Of a DNA stretch of 64,000 bases, positions 33,395 through 41,897 are shown in pieces. Made by a program: the position numbers and the translations under genes. Numbering within the stretch: the stretch's first letter is position 1; each line of letters opens with the position of its first letter. Source of the DNA: CAZDVQ01 sp964508975. GTDB taxonomy: Bacteria > Bacteroidota > Bacteroidia > Chitinophagales > Saprospiraceae. The notes under the pieces are model-generated. The model was not told where the DNA came from. It saw only the letters and a program-made list of their open reading frames with translations, and searched no databases. The stretch is from the NCBI GenBank assembly GCA_964508975.1, contig CAZDVQ010000001.1, positions 253,438-317,437 of the forward strand, written 5' to 3'.

Positions 33395-34891
33395 ATGAAA
33401 AAATTAAGTTTATATATAGTGATGTTGTTGGCCGTAGCCCCTTTGGCCGCCCAGCAGATCCCGGTTTTAAACCACTATGTTTACAACCGATACCTGTACA
33501 ACCCAGCCTCGGTTGGTACAGGCCAATACATGACCGCTGGACTTACACACCGCCAGCAGTGGAGCAACATGCCCGATGCGCCGGTAACCAGTTTGTTGAC
33601 CATGGACGTGCCTATGTACAAGAGCAACATTGGTATTGGCGGTACTTTATTGTTTGACCAAGCGCACTTGACAAGCCGCTCTGGCGCATACGTGAGCTTT
33701 GCGTACAAGCTTAAATTCAACAAAAAAGCAACGCATTACATCTCTATCGGCGCTTCGGGCGGTGTGATTAATCAACGTTTCCGCTTTGCCGATGCCACTG
33801 TGGTAAACCCGAACGACCCTGCCATTTTTAACCAGAACAGCAACCGTTTTTACTTTGATGCATCAGCTGGTGTTGAATACCGTGCGAATGGTTTCAGGCT
33901 AGGTGTTTCGATACCGCAAATTGCTGCTAGCAGCTTGCGCTACAATGCCAGCGAGAACGTACAATTTAAAGATGTTCGCCACTTCTTAGGCACCGCTAGC
34001 TACCGTTTTGGTTTTGGCAAATCGAAGGCATTGGCCTTGGAACCTGTAGTTTTGGCCCGTTATATTCCATCTTTACCTTTCCAGGTAGAAGGCCAGCTGA
34101 TGGTTGACTGGAAAGAAATCGTTTGGTTGACGGGTGGCTACCGCATGGCCGACGCATCGAACGTGAGTGCTGGTATTGGCGTGCGTATCCGCCAGTCGTT
34201 GGGCTTGGCTTACACCGTTGAGTTGAACACGGGCTCAAACCAGAACAGCGGCCTAGGCCAAACACACGAGATTAGCGTGAGCTATCGTTTTGGTGCCGGT
34301 AAAACCCGTATAAACGACATCGACATGAAAGTTGATAGCTTGTCGGACGATATCAAACGCACCCGCGGCCGTATCAAAAAAGTAGAAGAACGTTTGGATG
34401 GTGTTGAAGAAATCAATAACCAGCAAGATGAACGTTTGGACAAACATCGCCAAGACATCAACGAGTTGCAGAACTTGAAAAACGAAAACGCCAAGTTGCA
34501 ACAAGAAATGAAGGAATTGCGCGAAAAATTAACCAACAACGAACAGAAAGGCGATGCCCTGGAATACAAAAAACTGGGTAGCGTTAAATTTAAACGCAGT
34601 GCCAGCAACCTGGATGCAGCCGCTATCAAAGCGCTGGATGCCGTGGTTGAAGCCTACCAAGCCGATAAAACGCTGGTGGTTTATGTAGCCGGTTTCGCAA
34701 GTTCAGAAGGTGATTTCGAGTACAACCTGAGCTTGTCGCTACGTCGGGCCAACGAAGTTCGCGATTACTTGTTGGACAATGGTTTTGATACAAACCGCGT
34801 GTTGATTTTACCACAAGGTGAAGTAAAAGACGTGGAAGCTACCCGTGCCGATAACCGTCGTTGCGATATTTTCGTGACCGTTAGAAAATAG
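33395..34891 (+). CDS. PorP/SprF-family outer-membrane protein fused to an OmpA domain
   Basis: A 498-residue protein. Signal peptide MKKLSLYIVMLLAVAPLAA. Residues about 20-305 are a PorP/SprF beta-barrel: HYVYNRYLYNPASVG, LTHRQQWSNMPDAPVT, IGGTLLFDQAHLTSRSG. Residues about 310-385 form a charged coiled coil (VEERLDGVEEINNQQDERLD). Residues about 390-498 are an OmpA-like peptidoglycan-binding domain (FASSEGDFEYNLSLSLRRANEVRDYL). SprF-type proteins assist surface export or anchoring of the adjacent type B cargo; the OmpA part would tether the barrel to the cell wall. A terminator follows. Confidence 0.92.
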   Translation: MKKLSLYIVMLLAVAPLAAQQIPVLNHYVYNRYLYNPASVGTGQYMTAGLTHRQQWSNMPDAPVTSLLTMDVPMYKSNIGIGGTLLFDQAHLTSRSGAYVSFAYKLKFNKKATHYISIGASGGVINQRFRFADATVVNPNDPAIFNQNSNRFYFDASAGVEYRANGFRLGVSIPQIAASSLRYNASENVQFKDVRHFLGTASYRFGFGKSKALALEPVVLARYIPSLPFQVEGQLMVDWKEIVWLTGGYRMADASNVSAGIGVRIRQSLGLAYTVELNTGSNQNSGLGQTHEISVSYRFGAGKTRINDIDMKVDSLSDDIKRTRGRIKKVEERLDGVEEINNQQDERLDKHRQDINELQNLKNENAKLQQEMKELREKLTNNEQKGDALEYKKLGSVKFKRSASNLDAAAIKALDAVVEAYQADKTLVVYVAGFASSEGDFEYNLSLSLRRANEVRDYLLDNGFDTNRVLILPQGEVKDVEATRADNRRCDIFVTVRK

Positions 34892-34914
34892 TGTTCAAGC
34901 CATTTGAACAAACT

Positions 34915-34949
34915 AAAAAGCCGTTCCTCGTATTGGGGAACGGCTTTTT
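34915..34949 (+). terminator. Rho-independent terminator
   Basis: A 13-bp stem AAAAAGCCGTTCC/GGAACGGCTTTTT with a 9-nt loop and T-tract, 23 bp after the PorP-OmpA stop. A GC-rich element begins within 4 bp. Confidence 0.92.
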
Positions 34950-34952
34950 TTA

Positions 34953-35116
34953 TTTGGGCGCCCCGCCGCTGCGCGGCGGCGGTGTCCTCTGGGCTCGCTG
35001 TTCGCTCGGCCCTTCGCCGCCCTGCCCGCCTGACGGCGGGAGCCGTTTCTCGAAACGGCTCTACCCTGGGCGGCTCGGTCTGCGGCTACGCCGCACCCGC
35101 CGGGCACCTGGCGCAA
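34953..35116 (+). repeat. GC-rich modular intergenic element
   Basis: Left end ATTTGGGCGCCCCGCCG, hairpin CCGCTGCGCGGCGG, module GCTCGCTGTTCGCTCGGCCC, hairpins GCCGTTTCTCGAAACGGC and GCGGCTACGCCGC, right end GGGCACCTGGCGCAA. It fills the space between the terminator and the uvrA stop, with its right end 8 bp from that stop. Confidence 0.85.
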
Positions 35117-35124
35117 GGGCGTGC

Positions 35125-37974
35125 CTATTTTCGCTCCAGTTCTTCCAGCAAAAACTTGGCGGTGAAGCTGATCGGATGTTTGGCTATTTCTTCCGGTGTG
35201 CCCTCGGCGATAATCATACCACCGCCTCGGCCGCCTTCAGGTCCAACATCCACAATATGGTCGGCCAATTTGATGACATCCATGTTGTGTTCAATGATTA
35301 ATACTGTATTACCGCGCTCAACCAGTTTTTGCAACACCTGCATCAGCATGTTGATGTCCTCGAAGTGAAGGCCCGTTGTGGGTTCATCGAGGATATACAT
35401 AGTATTGCCCGTGTCGCGTTTACTGAGTTCCTCGGCCAATTTAACCCTTTGGGCTTCGCCTCCCGATAAGGTAGTAGATGATTGCCCTAAAGTAATATAA
35501 CCTAGGCCGACCTCTTGCAGGGTTTTAACCTTCATCCATATTTTCTTGATTGGCTCGAAGAATACCACGGCTTCGTCCACGGTCATGTCGAGTACATCGC
35601 TAATGTTTTTGCCCTTGTACAAAATCTCAAGGGTTTCGCGGTTGTAGCGTTTGCCGTTACAACTCTCGCAATGCACCTCCACGTTGGGTAAAAACTGCAT
35701 CTCGATGACCCTGCGGCCAGCACCTTGGCAGGTTTCGCAGCGGCCACCTTTCACGTTGAACGAAAAACGTCCTGGTTTATAGCCCCTGATTTTAGCCTCG
35801 GGCACCTCCGCAAACATGTTGCGGATAGGCGAGAATAAATCGGTGTAAGTAGCTGGATTGGAGCGTGGCGTACGCCCAATAGGCGACTGGTCGATCTCAA
35901 TCACTTTATCAATATGCTCTAAGCCAGTAATTTTTTTGTACTTCAGTGGTTGTTGCCTGCTGTTGTAAAAATGCTGGCGCAGAATAGGGTACAACGTATC
36001 ATTAATCAAGGTAGATTTACCACTACCTGAAACACCCGTAACGCAAACCAATTTACCCAAGGGCAAGTTAAGGGTTACATCGCGGAGGTTATTGCCTGTG
36101 GCTCCTTCCAGTAGTAAATACTTGCCGTTGCCTGGTCGGCGCTCAGTTGGTACCTCGATGTGTTTTTCAAGGTTGAGGTATTGTGCGGTAAGTGAATGGC
36201 CTTTGATAAACTCGCTGGGAATACCAGCCCCTACCACTTCGCCACCGTGTTTACCAGCGCCCGGGCCTAGGTCGATAAGATAATCAGCGGCCATCATGAT
36301 GTCGCGGTCGTGTTCAACCACCAGTACGGAGTTGCCGATTTCGGCTAGTTCTTTCAGCGCCTTGATAAGCCTTAAGTTATCGCGTTGGTGCAGGCCGATA
36401 CTCGGCTCGTCGAGGATGTACGTGATACCCGTTAGCTTGGAACCAATCTGCGTGGCCAAGCGGATACGCTGCGATTCGCCGCCCGACAAGGTGCGCGAAG
36501 GGCGGTTCAGCGAGAGGTAATCGAGACCTACATCCAGCAAGAAACCTAGGCGGAGGGCTAGTTCTTTCAAAATTTCCTGCGCGATGGTCTGCTGGCGCTC
36601 AGAAAGGTGTGGGTGCAAATCAAGTATCCACTGGCGGAGGTTGGAAATATCCATATCGGCCAGCTGTGCAATGTTGGTATCGTGTATTTTAAAGTGTAGC
36701 GACTCCCTTTTCAGGCGTTGTCCATCACATTCTGGGCAGTTCGAAATGGCGGTAAAGTCTTCAATCCATTGGCGGATATTATCCGAAGTGGTTTCATCGT
36801 ACCAACGTTTCATCACGTTGATCAAGCCTTCTTGCGCCAGGTTGAAGCCGTAATCACCGAGGTTGGCATCCACGGGGATGCTTACATCTTCGTTACCGTA
36901 GAGGATCAAGTCAAGGGCTTCCTTCGGAATTTCTTTAACGGGTGTCGAGAAAGTAAATTTATACTTCTTGGCGATAGCCCTGAGTTGTTTAAAGGTATTG
37001 TTCTCGCGTACTTCGCCGAAAGGAGCAATACCTACCTCGTTCAAACTCTTGGTATCATCAGGAATCACGAGGGCCATGTCGATCTCGGTCACGGTGCCCA
37101 AACCCTTACAATTGGGGCAAGCGCCGTATGGCGAGTTGAATGAGAAGGTGTTAGGTGATGGTTCTTCGTATGAAATCCCGGAGTCGGGGCAAACCAAAAA
37201 CTTGCTGTACTGGAAAATATCGTTGGTATCTTGCGATTGCACCATGATAAATCCATTACCCATTTTCAAGGCAGTTTCAACCGATTTACTGATGCGGGAA
37301 ATGCGGTCGGGCAGCATTTTCACCCGGTCAATCACTACCTCTATATCGTGTGTTTTGTAGCGGTCGAGTTGTAGGTTCGGGGTAATATCTTTCAGTTCGC
37401 CATCAATTCTAACCTTGGCGTAGCCTTGCTTGCGGATACTCTCGAACAACTCGCGATAATGCCCTTTACGGGCGCGTACCACGGGTGCGAGCACCGACAC
37501 GTTCTGGTCGGCAAACTTAGTCATAATATCGTCCAATATCTGCTCTTCTGAATACTTGACCATCTTGAGGCCTGTATTGTAAGAGAAGGCATCGGAGGCA
37601 CGTGCGTATAGTAGTCGGAGAAAGTCGTAAATCTCGGTAACAGTGCCCACGGTAGAACGTGGGTTTTTAGACGTTGTCTTCTGCTCGATGGAAATCACCG
37701 GGCTGAGGCCAGTAATATGCTCCACGTCGGGGCGCTCCATCTCGCCAATAAACTGGCGGGCATACGAGCCAAAAGTTTCCATGTAGCGGCGTTGCCCTTC
37801 GGCATAGATGGTATCAAAGGCCAAGGATGATTTACCGCTACCGCTAATACCCGTAACGACCACAAACTGGTGGCGGGGTATCTTCAAGTCGATATTCTTC
37901 AAGTTGTGCTCACGAGCACCGGTAATATCAATATGGTCGTGGCGGGGGATTTCTTTGGTCACTGCTCTAGGCAT
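35125..37974 (-). CDS. uvrA: Excinuclease ABC subunit A
   Basis: The DNA-damage sensor of nucleotide excision repair; 949 residues, full length. Two ABC ATPase modules: Walker A GISGSGKSSLAFDT (about residue 40) with its zinc finger (CPDSG...CPNCKG at about 250-300) and CPECDGQRL; second Walker A GVSGSGKSTLINDT (about 650), zinc module CETCQGAG ... CESCNGKRY, and signature LSGGESQRIRLA and LSGGEAQRVKLAEEL. Walker B with ILDEPTTGLH is present. It is a single gene; the UvrA start MPRAVTKEIPRHDHI has normal spacing to the conserved GAREHNLKNI. Confidence 0.98.
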   Translation of the reverse strand: MPRAVTKEIPRHDHIDITGAREHNLKNIDLKIPRHQFVVVTGISGSGKSSLAFDTIYAEGQRRYMETFGSYARQFIGEMERPDVEHITGLSPVISIEQKTTSKNPRSTVGTVTEIYDFLRLLYARASDAFSYNTGLKMVKYSEEQILDDIMTKFADQNVSVLAPVVRARKGHYRELFESIRKQGYAKVRIDGELKDITPNLQLDRYKTHDIEVVIDRVKMLPDRISRISKSVETALKMGNGFIMVQSQDTNDIFQYSKFLVCPDSGISYEEPSPNTFSFNSPYGACPNCKGLGTVTEIDMALVIPDDTKSLNEVGIAPFGEVRENNTFKQLRAIAKKYKFTFSTPVKEIPKEALDLILYGNEDVSIPVDANLGDYGFNLAQEGLINVMKRWYDETTSDNIRQWIEDFTAISNCPECDGQRLKRESLHFKIHDTNIAQLADMDISNLRQWILDLHPHLSERQQTIAQEILKELALRLGFLLDVGLDYLSLNRPSRTLSGGESQRIRLATQIGSKLTGITYILDEPSIGLHQRDNLRLIKALKELAEIGNSVLVVEHDRDIMMAADYLIDLGPGAGKHGGEVVGAGIPSEFIKGHSLTAQYLNLEKHIEVPTERRPGNGKYLLLEGATGNNLRDVTLNLPLGKLVCVTGVSGSGKSTLINDTLYPILRQHFYNSRQQPLKYKKITGLEHIDKVIEIDQSPIGRTPRSNPATYTDLFSPIRNMFAEVPEAKIRGYKPGRFSFNVKGGRCETCQGAGRRVIEMQFLPNVEVHCESCNGKRYNRETLEILYKGKNISDVLDMTVDEAVVFFEPIKKIWMKVKTLQEVGLGYITLGQSSTTLSGGEAQRVKLAEELSKRDTGNTMYILDEPTTGLHFEDINMLMQVLQKLVERGNTVLIIEHNMDVIKLADHIVDVGPEGGRGGGMIIAEGTPEEIAKHPISFTAKFLLEELERK

Positions 37975-38237
37975 TTCGTGGTAAATGAAGCCGCGAAGAT
38001 ACGCAGTTTTACCTTAGGTTTTAGGTTTTAGGGATAAGGTTTTAGGATTAGAGTTTAGTTATTAGGGATTAGTTATTAGGGGCTAGCGCCTCACTTTTTC
38101 TTGCGCCCGCCACTGCACAGACGCTATGCGCCTGTTCGTCGCGGGGATATCTTTGGCAATGGTCAGCCTTGCCCCTACTAGACGCACAATAGTGCGTCTC
38201 TACTGCTCCTCTCTCCTCTCTCCTAACTCCTCTCTGT
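37975..38237. repeat. Intergenic region with TTAGG-type low-complexity array
   Basis: From about 38005 to 38085 the sequence is built of imperfect TTTTAGG, TTAGGGAT and TTATTAGGG units, ending GGGGCTAG. A similar array read in reverse occurs at 63425-63450. After this come a short GC-rich patch (TTGCGCCCGCCACTGC...) that resembles a worn GC-rich element and a CGCACAATAGTGCG inverted repeat (38179-38192). No gene or clear promoter is seen. Confidence 0.5.
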
Positions 38238-38921
38238 TTATATTTCCTTTAGTTTCCGCACCCCGCGTTTTTCCAGCTTGGCCAAGAGTTTCAAGAAAAC
38301 CAAGGCTGTCATAAATGCATCCCCGGGGGCGGTATGGCGATCGGCCACAGGAATATTGAACTTTTTGAGTAAATCATCCAGCGCGTAATGCGCTGTGTTG
38401 CCGTAAGTGACGTTAAAATCGTACACCCTTTTGGCCAGTGTTTCGGTGTCGATAGTTTTATTGCTCAGCTTGATACCGTAATGTTGTTTGGCAGCTTGGC
38501 TCAACATGGTAAAGTCAAAGCCTATATGATGCCCAACAATGGGCCTAGCACCTATAAATGTGATAAGCTGCCCAATGGCGTCTTGTTCTTCGATGCCGCG
38601 CTGAACCATGTTGCGGGTCATTTGGTGCACTTGAACGGCATCGGTTGTGCCCACGCCCGACTGCCGAATGGTGAGTTCTACACGTCGCGATACGTCGATT
38701 TGGTTACATTTAACCAACACCGCTCCGATGCTCAGGATTTTATCCGTGCGGGTATCCAGGCCCGTGGTTTCTAAATCTAGCACCACGAATTCCGCTAAAG
38801 CAAGAGGCAAGTTCCGGTCGATACCAGTACTTGCCTCTCGTAGATATTCAAGTGCCAAGGGCGATAAATCTCTTGGCGTTTCGTGTTTAAATACTTGTAA
38901 TATTTTACTCAAAAACTGCAT
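38238..38921 (-). CDS. DEDDh 3'-5' exonuclease (DNA polymerase III epsilon-like)
   Basis: A 227-residue exonuclease. The first motif has Asp49 and Glu51 in VLDLETTGLD, the second is FIGARPIVGHHIGFDFTML, and the third has the histidine and final aspartate in HTAPGDAFMTALVF. It belongs to the DnaQ/RNase T family that removes nucleotides from 3' ends. A proofreading subunit is possible, but many Bacteroidota have separate free-standing members, so the precise role is open. The first about 40 residues are a helical extension. The ECF sigma gene is 22 bp upstream on the same strand. Confidence 0.9.
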   Translation of the reverse strand: MQFLSKILQVFKHETPRDLSPLALEYLREASTGIDRNLPLALAEFVVLDLETTGLDTRTDKILSIGAVLVKCNQIDVSRRVELTIRQSGVGTTDAVQVHQMTRNMVQRGIEEQDAIGQLITFIGARPIVGHHIGFDFTMLSQAAKQHYGIKLSNKTIDTETLAKRVYDFNVTYGNTAHYALDDLLKKFNIPVADRHTAPGDAFMTALVFLKLLAKLEKRGVRKLKEI

Positions 38922-38943
38922 GGTACGGAGTTACCGTACGAAG

Positions 38944-39471
38944 TTACGCTGTTTTTGGGGTATAACCATACATGCCTTTCAATTTATCTTGAAGTTCTTT
39001 GCGGGCAAAGAAAATACGGCTCTTCACGGTACCCAGCGGCAACTCCAACTGGTCGGCAATCTCGTCGTACTTGTAGCCATAATAAGCCATCATGAAAGGC
39101 TGGCTCAACTCTTCTTTAATCGAGCCCACGGCGTTCATCAGCTCGTCCATGGTCATTTTGGCATCGCCATCGTTGAGCACGGTTTGCGGACCAGCATCGA
39201 GGTAGTAAGAGTTATCCGTACTGTCGAAAATGGTGTTAGCCACTTTGCGCTTGCGGTACGAGTTGATAAAAACGTTGCGCATGATGGTGCTGGCCCATGC
39301 CCTAAAATTAGTACCGATTAAGAATTTCTCTTGGTTCGATAGAATTTTAACCATTGTATCCTGATACAAGTCGTTAGCATCCTCAACATCCTTCGTCAGC
39401 TTCAAAGCAAAGCCTTGTAAGTAATTGCTAAAGTGCCCCAGTTGATGTTCAATTGTATGTACCATTTCCAT
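38944..39471 (-). CDS. ECF-type RNA polymerase sigma factor
   Basis: A 175-residue sigma-70 family regulator. Region 2 lies at about residues 20-85 (DVEDANDLYQDTMVKIL, FRAWASTIMRNVFINSYRKRK). A linker of about 35 residues leads to region 4 (about 115-165: EELSQPFMMAYYGYKYDEIADQLELPLGTVKSRIFFARKEL), a helix-turn-helix for the -35 element. No anti-sigma gene or FecR-like partner is adjacent, so signal input is unknown. A perfect -7 box lies 63 bp upstream. The exonuclease gene follows on the same strand and may be cotranscribed. Confidence 0.93.
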   Translation of the reverse strand: MEMVHTIEHQLGHFSNYLQGFALKLTKDVEDANDLYQDTMVKILSNQEKFLIGTNFRAWASTIMRNVFINSYRKRKVANTIFDSTDNSYYLDAGPQTVLNDGDAKMTMDELMNAVGSIKEELSQPFMMAYYGYKYDEIADQLELPLGTVKSRIFFARKELQDKLKGMYGYTPKTA

Positions 39472-39533
39472 TTTATTTTGAGTAGTATGTATAAAATTTA
39501 AGCGATTCGTTACAAGAACGACCTTTGATTGTG

Positions 39534-39541
39534 CAAAGTTA
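39534..39541 (-). promoter_or_regulatory. Sigma-gene -7 box (TAACTTTG)
   Basis: A perfect TAnnTTTG on the minus strand (CAAAGTTA on plus), giving a leader of about 55 nt to the ECF sigma start. No clear -33 TTTG is seen. Confidence 0.5.
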
Positions 39542-39715
39542 GGTGAAACTATTCGATAATTTCGTTAAGAGAAGGTTAAAAATTAATAGTATTACTATCT
39601 TTTTTAATACTAATACTAACGCATATGATGGTAAAAAGGTTTGCGATGTTTAAAAATTATTTTTTTTACTCAAAAACAACCTGATTCTGTAAACCAAATG
39701 TACATATCAAGCATC

Positions 39716-39903
39716 GTCATTTCCTCATTTATTCAATAATCATTTTATCTTTTTTGGGGCGCTGCGCCCGCCGCTGGCGGTCGCCGGCGTTTTTCGTGGT
39801 TCGTGCGGTCGCTTCGCTCCCTTACGGAGCACTTCGTGGTTCGCTGCGCTCCGTGCTTCGCACCCAGGCCTTACGGCCTGGCACTCCATCCGCCTAGCGC
39901 GAC
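39716..39903 (+). repeat. GC-rich modular intergenic element with A+T-rich leader
   Basis: The leader GTCATTTCCTCATTTATTCA followed by ATCATTTTATC matches (in the same relative orientation) the leaders beside the copies at 3551 and 57949. The element runs from TTTTTTGGGGCGCTGCGCCC through GGTTCGCTGCGCTCCGTGC, TTCGCACCCAGG and CCAGGCCTTACGGCCTGG to CGCCTAGCGCGA. It separates the divergent sigma and OmpA genes. Confidence 0.85.
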
Positions 39904-39998
39904 TTTTTTACACTTGTAGCGTATCATATCTGCTTTCACCCCTCTACACATAGTTTTTTTTACTATTTTTACTTGAATTTATCACAAAAACCACCCAT

Positions 39999-40760
39999 AT
40001 GAGGATTTTCTTACTCCTATTACTATGGATTATGCTGGGCTTTGGTTATCGGTATATAGCCCATAACCATTGTTGCACGCCCGAGCCAAAGGCGATTGAC
40101 CCTGGCCCGCTCCTGTTCCGCTGGTCCGATGCCAAACCTGTTTTCGGTCAAACATGGCCTAGCTATAAAGATTCGCTGCTCCGCAACACAGGCAAAGAGC
40201 AACGCATAGAAATTACAGGTTTCTACCGCACCAACGAGGTCAACAACAGTACCTTCGCCAACTTAGGCCTTGCCCGTGCCGATATGCTGCGCCGCGACCT
40301 CGGTCTCGATAGTTTCCAGGTAAACATGCTGGGTAAGGTGGTTGAGGAAATGAGCACCGACCAAACCTCACCCTTCAAAAGTGCTTCGTTTAAATATGTA
40401 CTCAACTCGTCAAACCTCAAACAGGTGGACGATAAAATGCTGATTTACTTCCCACCGAGCTCCGACGATAAAATCAACAACACCGAGATTGAAAACTACC
40501 TCAACGATGTAGCCGACAAACTGAAACAAGGCGGTGGCAAGGTTTCTATAATCGGCCATACCGACAGCCAGGGCGATGCCCCCGAAAACTACAAGCTAGG
40601 CCTCCGCCGCGCTAAATCTATCCGCGATTACCTACTAGATAAAGGCGTACCTGCTGAATCTATCACCACCGACTCGAAAGGCGAGGAAGAGCCCATCGGC
40701 GATAACCGCACCGAGGCTGGCCGTCAACAAAACCGCCGTACCGAGCTCATCTTAAAATAA
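39999..40760 (+). CDS. OmpA-family envelope protein with degenerate first OmpA half
   Basis: A 253-residue protein. One N-terminal membrane helix or signal (MRIFLLLLLWIMLGFGYRYI) precedes CCTPEP. Residues about 65-105 (IEITGFYRTNE ... NLGLARADMLRRDLG) read like a decayed OmpA peptidoglycan-binding half. The intact C-terminal OmpA/MotB domain is at about 150-253 (VSIIGHTDSQGDAPENYKLGLRRAKSIRDYL, then ESITTDSKGEEEPIGDNRTEAGRQQNRRTEL). It probably links the envelope to peptidoglycan. The helix-hairpin-helix membrane gene starts 24 bp later, so they form an operon. Confidence 0.88.
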   Translation: MRIFLLLLLWIMLGFGYRYIAHNHCCTPEPKAIDPGPLLFRWSDAKPVFGQTWPSYKDSLLRNTGKEQRIEITGFYRTNEVNNSTFANLGLARADMLRRDLGLDSFQVNMLGKVVEEMSTDQTSPFKSASFKYVLNSSNLKQVDDKMLIYFPPSSDDKINNTEIENYLNDVADKLKQGGGKVSIIGHTDSQGDAPENYKLGLRRAKSIRDYLLDKGVPAESITTDSKGEEEPIGDNRTEAGRQQNRRTELILK

Positions 40761-40784
40761 CTTTACACTTCAAAACTAAACAAT

Positions 40785-41720
40785 ATGCTACTCTTAAATA
40801 TCCTTACTGATTTTTGCTCTTGGTGGTGGTTCTGGTGGATTCTACCGTTCTTAATTGGTTTACTCCTCGGCCGTTTTATCTGGGGCGGTAAAAAAGTAGA
40901 GAAAAACGCCAACCATCAAGTAAGCCTCGCCGAGGTTGAAGCTAAGGACGAACGCATCAAACTGCTCGAAAACGACTTGGCCATTTGCCGCTCGGTTCGC
41001 TTATCGCTGGAGCAAGAAACCAAAATGCTGAAAGCTAAAGCCGAAGAACAAGCCAAGATACAATCCTTGGCAGCCATACCGCAAGCCCCTAGCCCGCAAG
41101 CTGAAATACCTGCTGTTTTGCCTATTGCAGCCAAGCAGGATAAATATGCCGCTTTGCCCAACACCAACCTGCAAATTATTGAAGGTATTGGCCCTAAGAT
41201 GGAAGAAGTACTTCAAGCCAACGGCATAACGTACTGGCAAAACTTAGCCGATGCTAGCCCAGAGCAACTCCGCACCATGTTGGATACTTACGGTGAGAAA
41301 TACCGCATCATCGACGCTACCCAATGGCCTGCACAAGCCAAACTAGCTGTAGCTGGCCAATGGGACGAGTTGATTGCACTCCAAAAAAATCTAGGTAGCC
41401 AAAGCGGTGAGGAAACCGACTCTAAACTCGAGAAAATCCTCATCAAGTTGGGTCTGCTCCGCAAGTGGAAACAAGACGACCTTAAAGCGGTTGAAGGTAT
41501 CGGGCCTAAAATTGAGTCATTACTGCACGAGGGCGGTATCAATACTTGGGCGGCATTGGCAGCCACACCCGTTGAACGCATTCAAGAAATCCTCAACGCT
41601 GCCGGCGATGCCTTTAAACTGGCTAAACCTGAAACCTGGCCGCAACAAGCTCAACTCGCCGCCAATGGCCAGTGGGATGCGTTGATGGCCCTCCAGGATG
41701 AGCTGAACGGAGGCGTTTAA
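40785..41720 (+). CDS. Membrane protein with two helix-hairpin-helix modules
   Basis: A 311-residue protein. A Trp-rich N-terminal membrane span (SWWWFWWILPFLIGLLLGRF) is followed by a coiled coil (about 45-90) and an Ala/Pro linker. Two similar modules follow: LQIIEGIGPKMEEVLQANGI (about 128) and LKAVEGIGPKIESLLHEGGI (about 230). Each has a helix-hairpin-helix GIGPK and about 45 further residues ending in a QAxLAxxGQWDxLxALQ segment. Related single modules are annotated as flap endonuclease-like or DUF4332-type and usually bind DNA or protein. Operon partner is the OmpA protein just upstream, which suggests an envelope role rather than nucleic-acid binding. Confidence 0.8.
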   Translation: MLLLNILTDFCSWWWFWWILPFLIGLLLGRFIWGGKKVEKNANHQVSLAEVEAKDERIKLLENDLAICRSVRLSLEQETKMLKAKAEEQAKIQSLAAIPQAPSPQAEIPAVLPIAAKQDKYAALPNTNLQIIEGIGPKMEEVLQANGITYWQNLADASPEQLRTMLDTYGEKYRIIDATQWPAQAKLAVAGQWDELIALQKNLGSQSGEETDSKLEKILIKLGLLRKWKQDDLKAVEGIGPKIESLLHEGGINTWAALAATPVERIQEILNAAGDAFKLAKPETWPQQAQLAANGQWDALMALQDELNGGV

Positions 41721-41733
41721 GTAAACGATGAAG

Positions 41734-41790
41734 ATGAGCAATGAACAATGAATATTTATAGGTATTCGTTGTTCATTGCTCATTTTTTTG
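41734..41790 (+). terminator. Rho-independent terminator built from a low-complexity repeat
   Basis: A 21-bp stem (41734-41754 with 41763-41783) contains ATGAGCAATGAACAA, with a single U-G pair and an 8-nt loop, followed by seven Ts. The arms consist of CAATGAA-like units. The T-tract runs directly into the right end of a GC-rich element. Confidence 0.88.
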
Positions 41791-41893
41791 CGCCAGCGAT
41801 GCGAAGCAGTGGCCCGCAAGGGCCAGACCGCGTAGCGGGCCGAGCGTACAGCGAGCTGCGTAGCGTAGCGACGGCGAAGCCGGGGCGCCCAAA
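41788..41893 (-). repeat. GC-rich modular intergenic element
   Basis: On the minus strand: GTTTGGGCGCCCCGGC, CGTCGCTACGCTACGCAGC, GCTCGCTGTACGCTCGGCCC, GGTCTGGCCCTTGCGGGCCAC and right end CGCTGGCGCAA, which overlaps the T-tract of the HhH-gene terminator. It lies between convergent genes, 5 bp from the stop at 41898. Confidence 0.85.
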
Positions 41894-41897
41894 CATC

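Noticed and set aside
38005..38085. Telomere-like TTAGGG repeats
   Set aside because: Units are imperfect and short, the contig does not end here, and bacterial chromosomes of this group are circular.
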